Source: Osedax fenrisi
Taxonomy: Eukaryota > Annelida > Polychaeta > Sabellida > Siboglinidae
Reading direction: 5' to 3'
Assembly: GCA_964019155.1 (NCBI GenBank)
Contig: OZ025245.1
Span: 31,279,045-31,343,044 of the forward strand
Length of the DNA: 64,000 bases
This document shows, piece after piece, positions 62,560-64,000 of this stretch. A program made the position numbers and the translations under genes. Position 1 is the first letter of the stretch, and each line of letters opens with the position of its first letter. The notes beneath the pieces are model-generated. The model had not been told where the DNA came from. It searched no databases and was given only the letters and a program-made list of their open reading frames with translations.

Positions 62560-62565
62560 TGAATA
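62463..62565. promoter_or_regulatory. Inverted repeat flanking exon 1 of the Kelch-like gene
   Basis: TTCAATGGAATC near 62464-62475 is nearly the reverse complement of GAATCCATTGAAT near 62552-62564. In the transcript the two would pair the start-codon region with the sequence just before the first donor site, about 80 bases apart. A regulatory effect is only inferred. Confidence 0.35.
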
Positions 62566-63709
62566 ACTGTTATGGAATTTATAAATAATTTTTATTAATT
62601 TATTTATATATATATATACAACTATTTACTGAATAAATATATTAATTTTAATGTAATAATCTCTAATTGGTTATAATTGAATATGGAATATATATATTTT
62701 GTTATCAACAAATATTTATAAAATACATAATTGTATACAAACGAAATTAAATTAAAAATAATATTATAGCATAATAATTATATAGATTCAATAAAATTTA
62801 ATTAATTTTTTTATATATATATAAATATACTTAATATATGGAATTAATTAATACAACAAGGTATGAATAATCAATACATAAATAGTAAAATATGTGATCA
62901 ATGATTGCAGGTGGCAGATATGATGTTGGTATAAAAGTGGAGTGATATTGGAACATTGAAAATAAGTAATGATTGTGCATTTTCTAATTATACTGTGATA
63001 TGATAAAGGTAAATGATTATAATAATTTAATGTAATTAAGATCAGCTTATATATAACAAGTTATGGCTTGTTTAATTGTATCATAATAGTTATAGTTATA
63101 TTATTTAATTGTATATTTATTAGCTATTTATAATATATAAATAGATATATTATAAGCCACTTCTACATATCAAGTAGATTGAGATTTAACATGGGCTATA
63201 TATAGATGTATGAATTAGCCTTTCCAATTGAAAAGTCTAGTATCACATTAAGGGGAGTCTTCTTATCTAATAATGGGATATAATATGCACAGCCTGTAAA
63301 TAGATTGGGATTTCTGTATAAGTTATAATTAGATCTAGCTATAATTTCAATGTAAGTTATACTATAATTATTTTATATCAACAAACAGCAATTATACTAT
63401 AACTCATAAGATTTATTTGTGTTTATGTCATACAATTATGTTGTATATTTTGAAAATTATTGATCTTTTAATAATTTAATTGTATGTATAATTTTCTAAT
63501 AATAATCATATAGAATTTAGTAATTATCAATATACTATTAAAATTGTATTATTACATAGGCACTATTGAATAATGTTTTATAGCTGGATGAATATATCAG
63601 AATAAATACATATATTGATGAAATCAAGATCAAAGTAAATCAGTTATTTTAATAATAAATAAATACATTTACAAATTAATAATACATTGAATTATAATAA
63701 GTACATTAT

Positions 63710-63741
<32 letters not shown>

Positions 63742-64000
63742 CAATATAATAACTAGAATATAAAATAGAATACATTACTTAAAAGTTAATATAAAAATCA
63801 AAAATTTATATATAAGATTAATATCAAATTTATAAATAATAAATAAACTAATGTATAAGGAAAAATATAATATGTAACGAATACAAAATAAGATTAGTGA
63901 ACATTCTTTAATTTGATTGGTTATATTTCATGATGAGCAATGCCACTTACTCATATCTATATGGTTAATACATTTAGTTATTATTATAAAGTAATTATAT
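62566..64000. other. AT-rich 5' flank of the Kelch-like gene, no gene recognised
   Basis: Contains (AT)n runs near 62606-62616 and 63716-63742 and a slightly more balanced patch at 62900-62960 with a TTGCAG, but no supported exon. The promoter of the Kelch-like gene presumably lies in the first part but no clear element can be assigned. Confidence 0.5.

Overview
The window is an extremely AT-rich eukaryotic nuclear sequence (roughly a quarter G+C by eye, not computed). GT-AG introns, exons of about 35 to 150 bp, a complete three-exon BTB-BACK-Kelch gene, tRNA-derived SINEs, several LINE relics, a Ty3/gypsy relic and MITE-like elements together point to an animal genome. An early-branching or otherwise AT-rich animal is plausible, but the species cannot be fixed from the sequence. 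No prokaryotic, organellar or viral gene organisation is seen.

The dominant feature is a nested set of inverted repeats that makes the first 59.6 kb look like a large, partly decayed palindrome. Outer arms: 1-6155 against 53455-59606, extended by 7530-8035 against 52935-53430. Middle arms: about 21500-24000 against 46060-48600. Inner blocks: 30220-30480 against 43640-43890, and 33836-34215 against 40595-41020. The outer arms are nearly free of indels; the middle and inner ones are more diverged. A further block, 26720-28270, is an inverted copy of 51665-53230. The match begins at base 1, so the outer arm probably continues to the left of the window and its true end is not visible.

Most of the coding signal in the palindrome consists of short exons of unrecognised coiled-coil-type proteins. 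Exons found on the right are open, have splice sites and join in phase: 47288-48504 (+) and 52860-53079 (+). Their left counterparts, 21637-22766 (-) and 26882-27102 (-), carry stops, frameshifts or lost splice sites. A third pair of exons, 1298-2295 (+) and its copy 57316-58305 (-), is open in both arms.

Between the arms lie asymmetric insertions. On the left: a 411-bp trinucleotide array, LINE relics at 8640-10353 and 27250-29460 (the second split by a MITE), tandem repeats at 10484, 11450, 19063 and 31310, the last exons of an unrecognised minus-strand gene (13918-14908), palindromic elements, and SINEs at 20696 and 26237. On the right: a Ty3/gypsy integrase relic (44640-45330), a LINE fragment split by a SINE (48720-49436), a Cys-rich candidate exon (50730-50912) and a LINE relic (51670-52640). 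The centre (34.3-40.5 kb) is mostly AT-rich DNA with microsatellites.

To the right of the palindrome, 60287-62559 (-) holds the one complete, confidently recognised gene: a Kelch-like (BTB-BACK-Kelch) substrate-adaptor protein of 546 residues in three exons.
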